Source: Bacteroidota bacterium | Lineage (GTDB): Bacteria; Bacteroidota; Bacteroidia; Cytophagales; Cytophagaceae | Reading direction: 5' to 3' | Assembly (NCBI GenBank): GCA_023392125.1 | Contig: JAEVZS010000017.1 | Span: 1-64,000, forward strand | Length of the DNA: 64,000 nucleotides | In this document: piece after piece, positions 57,301 through 63,129 of the stretch | How the letters are laid out: each line of letters starts with the position of its first letter | Numbering within the stretch: position 1 is the stretch's first letter | Notes under the pieces: generated by a model | Database searches by the model: none | What the model was told of the DNA's origin: nothing | What the model saw: only the letters and a program-made list of their open reading frames with translations | Program-made: the position numbers and the translations under genes

Positions 57301-60300
57301 AAGTGGGCAGTGCTGGCAGATACCACTTATTTCGGTCAGCAGCTCAGACATGCCACGCTCACGCTGGTCGCTACTGCTACTGATGCACGGGACAATACTT
57401 CGCAGTTTTCAAACATCATCTATATAGGCACCTGCTATACCAAGGTGTCGGACGACAACGGAGACAACAGATATCCGGTGCCGAACTCATTCCGGCAGGC
57501 GGTGCTGTGTGCCAATCAGCAGCCGGACAAAGCCTTGCTTCTGTTTAGCCTGAACTCTGATCAGACCTTGCAGATACCTCTTCGGAGAGAAATGCTCCGT
57601 CTGGACAACCCCGGAGGTGCTTATCTCAATGGTCTTAATCTTCAGGCTACGGATGTAGTCAATGCTGATGGAAGTATCGGGGTGACCGGAACGAGAGACA
57701 GCATTTTAATTACCAAAGGGTTTTATCCGGCATTTTCGGATACTACCGTTTTCTGGCGGATTTCCGGCAATTCGGACAGAACCCGTCTGGTCAACCTGCA
57801 CGTCCAGCTGTTTGATACGGCGCTGGTGCTGCAATCTCCCGAGACTGTTGAAATCAGCAAGATGAAATTTGCAGGCATACGCAGATTTGCGATTGTACTG
57901 GAAAATCATACTACCGGAGCACATCTGGACAGTCTTCAGATGATGAGTTCCCCTGCCGGAGCACTGCTGAGTGCAGGCAAAGGAGCTAAGGATATTGTGC
58001 TGAAAAACTCGATCATCATGTCGGCAAAAAGCGGAGTGGTAGCGGAGGGAGCTTCGGGGTTACGGATTACCGGTAACAGGTTCCGGGAGCTTCCGGTAGC
58101 GGTTCAGCTATCGGAAATCGATACCCTCCATATAGAAGCCAATACCTTTACCGGAGGCCCTGCTACCCGGCGGGGGCTTGGAATAGAGCGATCAGCTGTA
58201 GCGACAATTACGGGAAACATTTTTGAGAAGTTTGAGAAGGGTATTCCTGTGCGGGTTTCCACCTCTGAGAAATTTGTCATAAAAGAAAATACCTTTTCCG
58301 ATAAGATGGATACCACCATGGCTTTGTATAGTCTCTCTGCATCGGAGATTCGCACCAACCGCCTGAAAGAAACTGTAAAAGTGAGCTTCTTTGCAGAATC
58401 CTGCGATTCAGTTCTGTTTGCGGAGAATATCGTTGAGCGGACTCAGGGCGCCGGATTTGATATTGTGCGCTCGGAAAAAATGAAGCTCAGCAAAAATCTG
58501 ATTCAGTCGAAACCTGAAAAAGCAGGAGATTTGCCATTGATCGATATACATAAAGGACAAAACGGAGTGGCTTCCAACCGTTCTAAAAACGAACCGGTGA
58601 TTGAAGGCTATATGGTCACCCGTCAGAAGGATTGCGGAGAGGAGGGGCTTGGTATATATCTGTACGGTCAGGCTGAACCCGGCGATTATATAGAAATCTT
58701 TGCCTCAGATACTGCGATGACGCTGTTCAAAGAGTTTATCGTCTCAGATACTGCTGATGCAGGTGGAAAATGGATGATCCGGATTCCAAAGGAAAAATAT
58801 GAGCGCGATCCGGACTACATATTCAGCTTTTCGGCGACAGCGACCGGAGCTTACAACAATACTTCCGGAGAGTCCGAAACCTACAGCTTTGACAATGTAA
58901 TCAACAGAGTAGTGGTCACAAATACGGCCGATAGTGGTCCTGGCTCTCTGCGAAACGCGGTGGATGAGATCAACTGTTCGGACCTGCATACAGTGGTCTA
59001 TTTTGAGATTGACGAACTGGCTCCCTACGTGATTGTCCTGGAGGATACGCTGCCTGAAATAGAGGCTTACCTGGGCTTTACCATGGATGGCGCCACCCAG
59101 AAGGAATACAATGATTCATTGAAGAAAGAGGGTGACCCGACTGTTACCATTGACGGTTCCGGACTGGCAGCCGGTATGTCCCTGTTTGTCCTGACCAGGG
59201 ACTGTGATAGTTCTGTCATAGCCGGACTTACGCTGCTCAATACGCCGGTTCCGGTTCGTTTGTACAACGGAGGTGACCGGCTTGAGAAGCTCGTGATCCA
59301 GAGCCGTCTTATGAGAAGGGATACTGCTGTGCTTGTTCAGGGAAATGCGAATACGATTTCCGGCTCAACGATTTCCGGTTATGAAAGAGGTATTTATATT
59401 GCGGGCAATGCGAACAGGGTTTCCGGAAATATACTGAAAGATATTTCCCTGACACTGGAAATAGAAGGCAACCGGAAAGATAATACGATCTCGGAAAATA
59501 CCATTGTACCGGATTCAGTGGCTATTGCCATCAACGGAGCACAGGTCCCCAATTTTATCAGTAAGAATAAAATCGGTGAATGGCACAAGCCATTGAGATA
59601 TCCGGCTATCAGGCTTCACAATGCTTCGTATCAGTCTATTTCCGGCAGTGTTATTCCATATGGAGCAGCGTATGCCGGCGATACCCTATCGGCCTTTATT
59701 CTTATCGGGGACTCGTCCAATTACAATACCCTTTCCAAAAACAGAATCGGGATGGACGATACTGCGGCAGTTACTCTAAAGGGCAATATGCCGGGGATCC
59801 GGATCAGTACCTTCCTGCCGGGGCAGAAGCTTTTCGGCAACAACCTTACAGGAAATGAAGTAGCAGGACTGACCGTGCCCGCGCTGGTGATCAACAACGC
59901 GGAGAGCGGAATTATAGCCGATAATTATTTCGGAGTAGATTCGGCCTATGTGCAGCGGGATTTTCTGCCCCATTTCAAAGCAGTTGCCGGTATCGATACT
60001 ACAGCGATACTGGTGATGAACTCCTCGCTTCTGACGTTTGCGGGCAATGATCTGGTCAATTTCCGGGATTATGGCATCGATGTGCGATCTTCTGACCGTA
60101 TCATGATCCGTCAGAATAAGATCTACTCCGAATACTCGGAGCTGAAAGGAATACAGCTTAACCATGGCACAGACCGGGCATCCAATGGCAATGTGCAGGC
60201 GCCGGTTATTGATACCAATGATATAGTAAGTCAGGACAGGATTCTCCTGACCGGTACTTCCGGATATCCGCAGTCGGAAATTCAGGTATTTGCAGGATTC

Positions 60301-61332
60301 ACTCCGGATGCTCAGGATACTGTTGCCCATTCGCTCAGGTATATAGCCTCTACGTTTACCCAAAGTGACGGAAGCTGGAGGATCGAATTGCCATCGTCTG
60401 ATTTTGGCTTCAACAAGTACAACCGTTACATAGCCCAGGTAAATGACGGGCTCAACTCATCCGAGTTCAGCGATATATACACCGTACGGTCGCTGCTTTG
60501 CCTGCTCAGGGAACGGGGTATCGATCTGCTGGGGGACCTGTATGAGCCATGTCCGGAATCACAGTTTACACTGGATGCGCAGCTGGCGGGTCTGCATTAC
60601 GAATGGACCTCGGATGCTTATGCCGATACCATTCGCAGCAAGATCGCGGCAATTGATACATCTGGCTATATGACCTTAACCCTCAAAGATGATTTTGGCT
60701 GTGAGTGGCAGGAAGACTTTGAGGTACGCTATAAAGAGCGTCCGGCAGATCCGCTCTTTATCGTATCGTCCAACAATTTTGTCAGTGATACGATTGTGCT
60801 TGTGGATGTGTATACCGGACATCTGCAGGAATATAAATGGGACTATACGGACGGGCTTGAGCTGGTTTCTCTTACCGAGCTTACGAGCTATGCAGGACCC
60901 GATAGTATCGTGTATGCCAAAGGGATGGAAGTACGCTTTATCGCTCCGGATACGGGTATGTATACCATTACCCAGCATTCCATCCGGGATGGCTGCTTTG
61001 TCAAACTGGACAAAGACATCCGGGTAGTGCACAAAACCCCGGGTCAGCCCGATCCATACATTCTTGATCCGGGCAAAAGCAGTCTGCTGGTTTATCCTTC
61101 GCCTTATCCGGCAGGAGAGGGCGGCAATGCCTTCATAACAACGCCTGGTACGGCGGAAACAGAAATACAGGTGCTGGATGAGCTGGGCAGGGTATATTAC
61201 TCTGCAACCGTCTCCGGCAAAAAATCATACAATATACCTCTGAGGGGAAATACGTTGCCGGCAGGGCATACCTATATTATAAAAATGAATACCGGCAGCA
61301 CTTCCCTGAGCTACAAATTCTCAGTGCAGTAA
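45355..61332 (+). CDS. Giant modular cell-surface protein with T9SS sorting domain
   Basis: The 5325-residue protein starts with a signal peptide (MIMVRNIFLCLLLFGSFFIQGQ; a GTG three bases earlier is possible). Residues about 25-750 form a parallel beta-helix with polymorphic repeats such as NCLFTGNRAGNNGGAISSNG, ending in the Bacteroidota motif GRVDMGAYEF. Residues about 762-2325 are PKD and Ig-like domains, with WDFGDGNSSS near 1632, WDFGNGQTS near 1709 and WDLGNGVKS near 1795. Residues about 2331-5045 are six long modules. A PKD-like tail leads to a type A sorting domain (about 5242-5325, YPSPYPAGEGG to KFSVQ), which sends the protein through the type IX system. Adhesin-like function is inferred. 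Confidence 0.9.
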   Translation: MIMVRNIFLCLLLFGSFFIQGQSVVYVNQAYEGAVSNGLSWQTPFRTIEEAIDLAEEGAEIWIAKGEYSTPSENEEYQYNLSKSLAFIGGFEGDEEYAYERNTELNKTILTSRYNDSYSLLFMINAELHLTLDGLYLTKFLALASDGGSDYLTTISMRKCHIYDVTSSLFNITNGNLYMDSVSYAGNFSSISGTYNIVRVTNFKASDNHNSIFALTCHEEFYIADSEFRENRGSIFYVSNAKKSTITNCVFDSNTSSGSDWLNFSSNRPDSSEFLFTNSAVSDFTGATMLNVQGAFKSKLIRNCQFRDYESSYTMVSISGGINSLEQLTVENCNAYNLINHSGYGSVILSDVDFLSCTSTNMFLLCDKVRFNNVRIDGCENNGTNNINSSGFSAKNLQILNSKLSPLLVSLSYNGIVGNASLTDCRFENVQVTDRLFLFYGGNESKAIFNNCTFESVSAAGDGGIVYGSAMNLEFDNCIFRKNKTSGRGNVGLSTPGGHYITVMKSVFENNYAKEGAAIHSNGIINLAYCNFINNESEENGGAVRFGGSGNITVNNCLFTGNRAGNNGGAISSNGKMLVDNTRFTENVSANGTVYIENPYTADFNNCSFYKNISDNNPVVLHGHTTLRNSVVYGNIQLATEPLTLGSNIYNSIVWNNGFRLAEIYRREGIYGNSEVNLISFSNIQGGFEGEGNLDLDPGFVDPENGDFRLSCESPLINMGSNQYASGIPDAYGTPRIMAGRVDMGAYEFAGDPAVARAIPRPEFSFSNASACIGELVELKNLTPDTGYFTYKWGIGENTSLFSAVDTSYVYMKSGIYQVRLIATNACGKSEEITKELEVKPSLTPGIQYPTIVLHGDTTSFRTNALCERLDWKVTGGDILSGNGTGHISVKWGDGASGNGKVQLLATGCGRDELCELPVEIDVPVMAASNPLTGPSLVCAGVTAVYETTNKAFVPGSVYTWSVKGGSITGASVGYGLDSVEVVWSTISGRGVVYLTITNEFLKSAILDSVEVLIRYPFAIHAHPRHFCIGGEQTFNTGRPGDFVWKISGPENEIDEMTGKAMFGSLGGNYIVEVTSADPTAFCNQEDTLMIVLEEAPVIQSVNGPEDVVADQVYQYSVEYAGSQSSPVWLTRKSNYYMSGNPASVRWQFGEPYGFDVFVRSNMAGCLSDTIRFDVRPDFVYSVSGPDELCISGEQLFVVNEDPDNGQTYSWQLNGNPLSGETNEQPVRFNQPGYNTLNVLVNRKGMIYRASKRVLVKAAEGTVSVNGPNVIRPEGGGTYTYTISNRDGLTPDIRVIGAATYSLADSVLTVTWGANGPYQIEAAGMKGGEQCSSVPFRYQVGKAAALSKEITLQSGSLCPNTQNEYKIELDELAEDIRWMLDGGGTVVSYDRDQAIIQWGETPGEYTISVSYKRFGEQILTRKIRVNTNPAPQINETIVCGDEATTLRTMLPYSAYRWTLEPEGRYLSDNVSLQIRSGGIYTVRVTDQNGCTGVASANILAVPQPIARLTSSAGDICEGAGTRPVTLTAIEGADYTYEWYMDGQKINHNASVYTFEQDIATPGTHIYTLKVISSGVCTAEDQLELTVRTTSQCSGGGGDNDDKTCPDEVRFSVSGYQPFTFINTSTLSQGYAWDFGDGNSSSQVTNVQHTYAALGYYQVTLQSGCASHSVLVNVPLSARFAAPLGACQFEEIEFSDYSVNLPGYTYESWSWDFGNGQTSTQQNPRYSYPEPGSYTVRFSVSVRGDGGAYTDSFEKEITIYKTPEVDFTVQLPECNSDLVLFTDRSLVTTSEAIYSWDLGNGVKSGHVNPKARYAPGAKTVQLRITDYIGCSATSSRAFNILQPVESSPVEVLGNLNLCYGDSVLLRAPESSDSYIWKNGLTAIAQNSRELYIKESGNYSVDYMESDCRLTTREVPVRVFELSDAFVSFEQPGCEGLMLKVRANNVDTQKHSITWKLNEDALDYSGSEFTISTLSQQDAGIYAAIAEDNGTGCYYQLPVKELVVNSLPAKPVLGSLQSQLCGGDTIKVYNTVEYSFGYASVWSLNNVVLEGELSDTLAVSGVNIHPDVQLRITDNATGCSIESDPYTVLFGKIVQPVLSADIDACEHAYASIGVGGIVPEEYDFAWYKDGILLSNTMPRMDFASLRPADAGWYQAILTSKTVNGNVKDCIFRTDTTSVSVKPAPPQPVISGIQEFCAGDRVVLTSSVQEHIVWNTGDDQSSITVYEPGAYSVVVTNPANQCRTQASFPVTQNPLPDFRFLGTGVYDFCGSEPLRLKGLDSYPHFQWKLNGEDYGKANRDLYPRKSGNYTVVAVTDKNCTAESDTLRLKSLPCACTVVTAEDGLDIGSLRDAILCANTKAGPDMISFEIEGPGPHIIVLDSALPVIKETVAIDGFTQAGEGAYDIIIRSGSYAVSAFVQSDYAEESEFRGLQFENFDHAIVPGFGNNGIVIEKNRFLGRTRQSLKFSALTTGAEIKNNFFEGEGTGAALAWRYVTGSVVRENRFRRLESAVLLMQSDRNTIRDNIFEDIAGDALTLTLQSAENTVSGNTFVRIDSNAVAVLSSGKNTIRDNRIGTDQDGEPGLVGLNGIKTVASAGTRLSGNSISGVGRHGIVTDSLTVIENNQIRYAGLFGISAQDSVVIHRNVLDNNAGGGVFVHTNRVRISENRITAIQPAIKAIDLDGAGNGNKLPADFTGYEYTTESITISGTSLPGDVVELFTSEARPQQALQYAGKTTTGSDGRWSMAIAKGPHFDIQRKNYYVNTASAGSNTSELSGSYQTPCVACVCLVTNNHDQGENSLRAAVDSAHAGACTTIGFAISNTTIHLESELRPIEVPVRITGKPGIVLEGNGSGKAFTVEADHFNLTGLAFSNWETALALNGNKALLTDIQIDRAAVPVSINGDHNRTGGVCINCQSPASAAQTTSGIIITGNNNETGFAENPNRIFHAKDNGVLVIGGTGNRILYTTIEGSSKGIKHQQDGNNNHAAPAGLSGSLNENNTGIISGKVQIGDRVQFFVSDFTGKPASEFVLEFVASQEEFSVTLPAQYIQEGKNAFFVLTATDADGNTSEFSRVVKVGDNTVYCVVSNTQNSGEGSLRSAVDCVNEAGAVLQASAAILFDLPASAENTISVEGSGFEITNSYGVVIDPKQISIKVASGADKLPYAFAWSVSNVEMKNLFLHGFVHGIKIHTGSANRIVANTFTGNDTAVYIRNAGRNTLSDNTFSSGGLGLYAQNTSLELVSNVFGGGALGAGAHLSGISNTSVAWNRFLDLSNHTPGWGLLSENSSGLTIRNNEVSFSDGTHTGFLLKETRLSHITQNTFAGGKNSVEIVQSEFVKIAENRLDNPAFAGLSLDASDYIDISRNTAAGLAEGTKPIHLNYGQPAQSNKGLRAPEFISVTYLKGKVIYRGKAAEESIVEIFETSAEGRDLVRYMGQTEADRFGNFEFAIAVSPVDINRYTLRATSTFSPHYSPNPNFSYTSEASEAFNPNLKLCFVIKDTDEDQEGTLRYNINLANRGECSLMLFDVPVSGQVSIRPDSELPVITSDKLIIDATSQPGYADRPVVNILAANGIMAAFHAETSGDLSIHGIRTRGYASPVVISRASVVENSYCEFVDFTREGIEILSQDHRSIRLQNNLYRSEEADYIWNIDKPNLYAENDSLIGGKKAVAKLAGDSLVLVNNVFYAPEGGEGYTFTANGIDSLYARGNRIAGFRNGASLKEISRLYFIENDFTTANGSESLIKGMYVEGCAEGIVLLNTITGADTAISITDSEKLTCNSNMLRESASVGIYLAGSKEALVSSNMITQARIGIVVRSSEQSSLVSNTIYGHDSTGILAEPGSGRLLIASNLIGSESITLGNTSPGSGMEIYSSGNCIGGADTLANRVLRNERGGVLINGGTGNRITYNIFLDNDTTDAEPGHFAIWHKENGNESKASPVITHFEEVSRNWQYRVYGTSEPYDTIHLYRSDGHYQNARFFAGKGVADASGKWAVLADTTYFGQQLRHATLTLVATATDARDNTSQFSNIIYIGTCYTKVSDDNGDNRYPVPNSFRQAVLCANQQPDKALLLFSLNSDQTLQIPLRREMLRLDNPGGAYLNGLNLQATDVVNADGSIGVTGTRDSILITKGFYPAFSDTTVFWRISGNSDRTRLVNLHVQLFDTALVLQSPETVEISKMKFAGIRRFAIVLENHTTGAHLDSLQMMSSPAGALLSAGKGAKDIVLKNSIIMSAKSGVVAEGASGLRITGNRFRELPVAVQLSEIDTLHIEANTFTGGPATRRGLGIERSAVATITGNIFEKFEKGIPVRVSTSEKFVIKENTFSDKMDTTMALYSLSASEIRTNRLKETVKVSFFAESCDSVLFAENIVERTQGAGFDIVRSEKMKLSKNLIQSKPEKAGDLPLIDIHKGQNGVASNRSKNEPVIEGYMVTRQKDCGEEGLGIYLYGQAEPGDYIEIFASDTAMTLFKEFIVSDTADAGGKWMIRIPKEKYERDPDYIFSFSATATGAYNNTSGESETYSFDNVINRVVVTNTADSGPGSLRNAVDEINCSDLHTVVYFEIDELAPYVIVLEDTLPEIEAYLGFTMDGATQKEYNDSLKKEGDPTVTIDGSGLAAGMSLFVLTRDCDSSVIAGLTLLNTPVPVRLYNGGDRLEKLVIQSRLMRRDTAVLVQGNANTISGSTISGYERGIYIAGNANRVSGNILKDISLTLEIEGNRKDNTISENTIVPDSVAIAINGAQVPNFISKNKIGEWHKPLRYPAIRLHNASYQSISGSVIPYGAAYAGDTLSAFILIGDSSNYNTLSKNRIGMDDTAAVTLKGNMPGIRISTFLPGQKLFGNNLTGNEVAGLTVPALVINNAESGIIADNYFGVDSAYVQRDFLPHFKAVAGIDTTAILVMNSSLLTFAGNDLVNFRDYGIDVRSSDRIMIRQNKIYSEYSELKGIQLNHGTDRASNGNVQAPVIDTNDIVSQDRILLTGTSGYPQSEIQVFAGFTPDAQDTVAHSLRYIASTFTQSDGSWRIELPSSDFGFNKYNRYIAQVNDGLNSSEFSDIYTVRSLLCLLRERGIDLLGDLYEPCPESQFTLDAQLAGLHYEWTSDAYADTIRSKIAAIDTSGYMTLTLKDDFGCEWQEDFEVRYKERPADPLFIVSSNNFVSDTIVLVDVYTGHLQEYKWDYTDGLELVSLTELTSYAGPDSIVYAKGMEVRFIAPDTGMYTITQHSIRDGCFVKLDKDIRVVHKTPGQPDPYILDPGKSSLLVYPSPYPAGEGGNAFITTPGTAETEIQVLDELGRVYYSATVSGKKSYNIPLRGNTLPAGHTYIIKMNTGSTSLSYKFSVQ
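45420..47605 (+). other. AT-rich N-terminal beta-helix region of the giant protein
   Basis: This part encodes the short repeated strands with Asn ladders (FNNCTFESV, FDNCIFRKN, NNCLFTGN) typical of parallel beta-helices. Base composition is strikingly AT-rich: in the 60 bases from 46501 I count 19 G or C. Downstream parts of the same gene are much richer in GC. It closes with the choice-of-anchor-Q-like end VDMGAYEF. Confidence 0.75.
47640..52330 (+). other. PKD and Ig-like domain region of the giant protein
   Basis: About fifteen beta-sandwich units are strung together. At least four PKD domains are explicit: one near 47720 (YKWGIGENTSLFSAVDTSYV) and three near 50248, 50480 and 50738 with WDFGDG or WDxGNG. 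Many other units end in Gly-Cys pairs such as NACGKSEE, NGCTG and IGCSA, which suggests intradomain disulfides. Such strings usually act as rigid spacers or ligand-binding stalks. Confidence 0.7.
52345..60490 (+). repeat. Six long duplicated modules in the giant protein
   Basis: Each module opens with a C/V-rich strand and an SLRxAV-type motif: GSLRDAILCAN (near 52384), NSLRAAVDSAHAG (53734), GSLRSAVDCVN (54621), GTLRYNINLAN (55852), NSFRQAVLCAN (57484), GSLRNAVDEIN (58942). A NosD-like beta-helix follows (N-x-I-x-x-N-x-F), and then an Ig-like unit with GTSLPGDVVELF or similar and GSDGRWSMAI or similar. Approximate module starts are 52350, 53695, 54585, 55815, 57430 and 58905, giving lengths of 0.9-1.6 kb. 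The copies are diverged, so the duplication is old. Confidence 0.8.
61080..61329 (+). other. Type IX secretion sorting domain (C-terminal)
   Basis: The last 83 residues read LLVYPSPYPAGEGGNAFITT at the start, then IQVLDELGRVYYSATVSGKK, then PAGHTYIIKM and KFSVQ. This is the Por_Secre_tail (type A) arrangement: a YPSP/YPNP-like opening, a beta-strand with a Gly-Arg turn, an LPAGxYxI strand, and a terminal Lys-aromatic strand. It is cleaved on export when the protein is anchored to the surface. Confidence 0.88.
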
Positions 61333-61374
61333 AGGCAGGATTGAAAACGTCGTATCTTTTGAATACATTTTTTA

Positions 61375-63129
61375 GTGAATACAATAGTTAATTATCTGCA
61401 GGGCAACGCCTGGCTGCCCTGCAAGCTCTGGTGGCTTCCGGTACTAGCCGGCCTGTGGGCGCTATCTGCTCAGGGACAGCAGCTGGATCAGCTGGGCAAA
61501 AAGCAGGGGATTAAGATCTCCGGAGGGCTTGGTCTCAATCAGAGCCTGTATCTTGCCGATGGCGTTGAGAATCGTTTTAATCCTTACAATTATGTTGTAT
61601 CGGGCAACGTATCAATGAATCTCTACGGCATTATGGTTCCGCTGTCATTTACCTACAGCAACCGGAACTTTGGCTATAGCCAGCCATTCAATATTGTAGG
61701 CCTGAGCCCGTCCTACAAGTCGTTGCGGCTGCACGCAGGCTATCGGACTATGTCATTTTCTCCGTATACACTTGCCGGACACAATTTTCTGGGAGGCGGA
61801 CTGGAGTGGAGCCATCAGGGCTTTAAAGTAGCGGCTATGGGAGGCCGGTTGCTGAGAGGAGTAGAATATGATTCGGCCAATGTGCTGGCCAGACCCGGGT
61901 ATGAGCGATGGGGTACCGGCATTATGCTGGGATATGGCAAAGGAGGCGATGAGATTACCTTTACGACCTTTTACGCTGTAGATCAGGTAAATTCAATCGG
62001 ACCCGTTCCGGAAAATCTGGGCCTGCGCCCTATGGAAAATCAGATCTACAGCCTGGGATTCAGGAAAAAGCTCAGTGAGCAGCTCAGCGTTTATTTTGAG
62101 GGAGCCCGTTCCGGACTCACGCGGGATATACGGGATACATCCGAAAGCCAGCTTTCCGGTCTGAACAAGACAGCTTATTTTCTTTCGAGATATCAGAATT
62201 ACAATACCGAATTCAGCAATGCTTTCAAGACAGGTTTCAGTTTTAGCTTTAAGCCATTTCAGCTGGGATTGAACTTTGAACGGGTAGATCCCGGCTACAA
62301 TAGTCTGGGCGCCTATTATGTCAACTCGGATTTTCAGAATGTGACGGCGTCGCTGGCTACCAAAATCTATAAGGATAAGCTCGCTTTGTCAGCAAGCGGC
62401 GGTTTTCAGCGGGACGATATCGCCAATCAGAAAATATCGCGGATGAAGCGATTTGTCGGAAGCCTTAATCTGAGCATGAACCTGAGCAAGCGATTCAATG
62501 CTTCGGCCATGTATTCCAATTTTAACAACCACATCAATATCAAGCCGGTCGATCAGGCTTTTGTGCAGAATACCATATATGATCGTATCGATACGCTTAT
62601 TTTCATTCAGATCAATCAGTCGGTTTCGGCCAATATCAATTATATTCCGCTTGACAACAGCCGGATCAGCCACAGGGTTTCGCTGGGCGGCAACTACAAT
62701 TCGGCCGTCAGCAGAAATTCCGGCGACCGCACACAAAACGCCATGTCCGGGGGACGTATCGGCTATATGGTGACCTGGAAGGAAACAGGACTCAATACAG
62801 GGATCAACGCCAGCTCCAATACCAATTTCTATGCGGACGGGCAGGCTTCGTTTTACGGGCTGGGACTTCTGCTCAGCAAGCCGGTCTGGAAGCAGAAGCT
62901 TCGTATATCGCTGAACGGAAATGCTTCCAACAACTATGAAAACGGAAAACTGACAGCCATGCTGTACTCCGTAACCAACTCGTATGCGCTCAGACTGGGC
63001 AGGCATCATGCGCTGAGCATGAGCCTCCGGTATTCGGGAAGACAGTCAAAGAGTCCGGCAGAACTGAGCTTCTATAAGACGACTTTCAACGAGTTTATGG
63101 GCAATCTGGGTTATAATTTTACTTTTTAA
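61375..63129 (+). CDS. Putative outer-membrane beta-barrel partner of the giant protein
   Basis: The 584-residue protein uses a GTG start (no ATG is available before the signal peptide) and has a signal segment WWLPVLAGLWALSAQGQ. The mature part is a run of amphipathic strands alternating with Gly/Asn turns, e.g. SMNLYGIMVPLSFTYSNRNF, VGSLNLSMNLSKRFNASAMY. It ends in a terminal Phe (NLGYNFTF), the signal for BAM-dependent insertion. I do not recognise a named family. It lies 42 bases after the giant gene, and its stop overlaps a possible start of the next gene. Confidence 0.75.
   Translation: MNTIVNYLQGNAWLPCKLWWLPVLAGLWALSAQGQQLDQLGKKQGIKISGGLGLNQSLYLADGVENRFNPYNYVVSGNVSMNLYGIMVPLSFTYSNRNFGYSQPFNIVGLSPSYKSLRLHAGYRTMSFSPYTLAGHNFLGGGLEWSHQGFKVAAMGGRLLRGVEYDSANVLARPGYERWGTGIMLGYGKGGDEITFTTFYAVDQVNSIGPVPENLGLRPMENQIYSLGFRKKLSEQLSVYFEGARSGLTRDIRDTSESQLSGLNKTAYFLSRYQNYNTEFSNAFKTGFSFSFKPFQLGLNFERVDPGYNSLGAYYVNSDFQNVTASLATKIYKDKLALSASGGFQRDDIANQKISRMKRFVGSLNLSMNLSKRFNASAMYSNFNNHINIKPVDQAFVQNTIYDRIDTLIFIQINQSVSANINYIPLDNSRISHRVSLGGNYNSAVSRNSGDRTQNAMSGGRIGYMVTWKETGLNTGINASSNTNFYADGQASFYGLGLLLSKPVWKQKLRISLNGNASNNYENGKLTAMLYSVTNSYALRLGRHHALSMSLRYSGRQSKSPAELSFYKTTFNEFMGNLGYNFTF

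Noticed and set aside
61375..63129. Calling the barrel-like protein SprF/PorP
   Set aside because: It is much longer than that family and I see no PorP-type sequence; only position suggests a similar role.
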